From Ignavibacteria bacterium UBA6906 (GTDB taxonomy: Bacteria > Bacteroidota > Ignavibacteria > UBA10030 > UBA6906), in NCBI GenBank assembly GCA_002451155.1, contig DKBG01000185.1:1524-9230 (forward strand): a stretch of 7,707 nt of DNA, written 5' to 3'. Below are positions 6,727-7,707 of this stretch, one piece after another (positions within the stretch are counted from its first letter, which is position 1; each line of letters starts with the position of its first letter). The notes beneath the pieces are model-generated. The model was not told the DNA's origin. It made no database searches and was given only the letters and a program-made list of their open reading frames with translations. The translations under genes were made by a program, and so were the position numbers.

Positions 6727-7707
6727 ATGAGCAAACGGCTTCGCAACGGACTCCTGATTCTGCTCGGTATTGTCATTCTTGTTTTTCTGACCAGCCCACG
6801 GCTAAGAGGGCTGCTCCCCTGGACCGGCGGCGACCAGTCGTCGGAGGAACGGGATCCGAGGCTTCCCGTGACCGCGGTTGTTGCCAGGCCGGGCCAAGTC
6901 AGCAGCACTGTTCGCGCGACCGGGACGGTCCTGGCCGACGAAGAGGTAGAGCTCCGCAGCGAGATCTCAGGCAAAATCGTGGAGATCCATTTCACGGAGG
7001 GGAGCCGCGTGCGGCAGGGGGATCTGCTGGTGAAAGTCGACGACTCGGAACTTCTTGCGCAACGTCTGAAGCTTGACTCGCAGGTCAAGCTCGCCCAGGA
7101 CAAGGAACGGCGGCGCCGTCAGTTGTATGAGAAGCAGAATATCAGTTCGGAGGATTACGAAACCACACTGAATGAGCTCAATGCGGTTCTGGCGGAACTC
7201 CAGCTGGTCGACGCGAGGATTCAGAAGACTGAGCTGCGCGCGCCGTTTGGCGGGTTGATCGGTCTTCGATATGTGAGCGAGGGGAGTTATGTGTCGCCGA
7301 GCACCCGGATCGCGAGTCTGCAGAATGTCAAACGGGTGAAGATCGATTTCGCAGTCCCGGAACGGTATGTCAATACCGTGAGAAAAGGCCAGACCGTGAA
7401 TTTCTCCGTGGCCGGGCAGGACCGGAGATTTGAAGGGAAAATCTTCGCGATCGAGCCGAAAATTGATCCGACAACCCGCTCCGTTCTTCTCCGCGCGGTC
7501 GCCTCCAATGCCAGCGGCCTTCTCGTCCCCGGATCTTTCGCCGAACTGGAGCTGGTCCTGGAGACCTTCCCGGATGCGCTGATGATCCCGACCGAGGCGC
7601 TCGTACCGGACGACCTGGGTCAGAAGGTGTACCTCTACCGTGCAGGTGTTGCGGAGGAGTCACGGATCACTACCGGGCTTCGTACCGAATCTGCCGTTCA
7701 GATCACC
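6727..7707 (+). CDS. RND efflux pump periplasmic adaptor (membrane fusion protein, MdtA/MexA-like), 3'-truncated by the window edge
   Basis: Adaptor subunit of a tripartite RND efflux system, linking an inner-membrane pump to a TolC-type outer-membrane channel. The frame stays open from ATG 6727 to the last base (327 codons), so the C-terminus is missing. Parts in order: an N-terminal membrane anchor (about 8-22); a lipoyl half (about 74-106, SGKIVEIHFTEGSRVRQGD); a short alpha-hairpin (about 107-168); the second lipoyl half (RAPFGGLIGLRYVSEGSYV, 171-189); a beta-barrel (about 205-280, with IDPTTRSVLLRA); and the start of the membrane-proximal domain (IPTEALV). The hairpin has an exact R-x3-L-x6-S motif (R129, L133, S140), the known contact site for TolC-family channels. 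ATG 6727 is the only usual start after the in-frame stop at 6685-6687; it lacks a clear ribosome binding site. A palindrome and promoter-like sequence precede it. The RND pump gene is expected just downstream. Substrate class (drug, metal or lipid) is not readable. Confidence 0.93.
   Translation, partial: MSKRLRNGLLILLGIVILVFLTSPRLRGLLPWTGGDQSSEERDPRLPVTAVVARPGQVSSTVRATGTVLADEEVELRSEISGKIVEIHFTEGSRVRQGDLLVKVDDSELLAQRLKLDSQVKLAQDKERRRRQLYEKQNISSEDYETTLNELNAVLAELQLVDARIQKTELRAPFGGLIGLRYVSEGSYVSPSTRIASLQNVKRVKIDFAVPERYVNTVRKGQTVNFSVAGQDRRFEGKIFAIEPKIDPTTRSVLLRAVASNASGLLVPGSFAELELVLETFPDALMIPTEALVPDDLGQKVYLYRAGVAEESRITTGLRTESAVQIT

Noticed and set aside
6684..7076. A + strand frame starting at TTG 6684/ATG 6687 behind a good-looking AAGAGGA site
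   Set aside because: Beyond its start it runs out of frame through the adaptor gene, and the product is low in hydrophobic order and rich in Arg/Ser/Pro. The purine-rich site is also part of the palindrome. The adaptor frame from 6727 explains the coding signal.
1..7707. CRISPR arrays, insertion sequences, tRNA/rRNA genes, toxin-antitoxin or phage genes
   Set aside because: No spaced direct repeats, transposase motifs, RNA-gene sequences or small paired genes were seen; the window is almost filled by six ordinary-length genes.

Overview
The window reads as one co-directional (+ strand) stretch of a moderately G+C-rich bacterial chromosome. It carries six protein genes; the first is cut at its 5' end and the last at its 3' end. 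I see no RNA gene, mobile element or CRISPR array, and no gene-free stretch over about 130 bases. Three things point to a Gram-negative envelope: three exported enzymes, an RND-type periplasmic adaptor, and a TolC-contact (RLS) motif in that adaptor. Secreted propeller proteins of the 'LFVD' type next to a sialidase-fold protein are, from general knowledge, typical of glycan-degrading Planctomycetota/Verrucomicrobiota or FCB-group bacteria. The phylum is inference only.

Layout: (1) 1-777, C-terminal part of a GH1 beta-glycosidase, cytoplasmic as far as can be seen. (2) 827-2176, a GPH-family (MelB-like) cation:glycoside symporter with a TTG start. (3) About 2121-3416, an exported six-bladed sialidase-fold (BNR/Asp-box) protein whose start overlaps or abuts the symporter end. 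(4) 3438-4937, an exported protein of an uncharacterised family, read as a five-bladed propeller plus a C-terminal beta-sandwich. (5) 5064-6620, an exported class C beta-lactamase-like serine hydrolase with a DUF3471-like C-terminal domain. (6) 6727 to the window end, the membrane-fusion (adaptor) subunit of a tripartite RND efflux pump.

Genes 1-4 are tightly spaced and look like one glycoside-use operon. The two exported propeller proteins would trim a glycan or glycoside outside the cytoplasm, the GPH symporter would import the released di- or oligosaccharide, and the GH1 enzyme would hydrolyse it inside. The substrate cannot be read from the sequence. Gene 5 follows a 126-nt gap and may belong to this group or stand alone. 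Gene 6 probably starts a separate efflux operon: the 106-nt gap before it holds a 27-nt imperfect palindrome overlapping a plausible -10 element, the arrangement expected of a repressor-controlled promoter.

The most interesting points are the two adjacent exported propeller proteins of unclear specificity, one sialidase-like without the RIP arginine motif and one from an undescribed family, and the palindromic putative operator ahead of the efflux adaptor.
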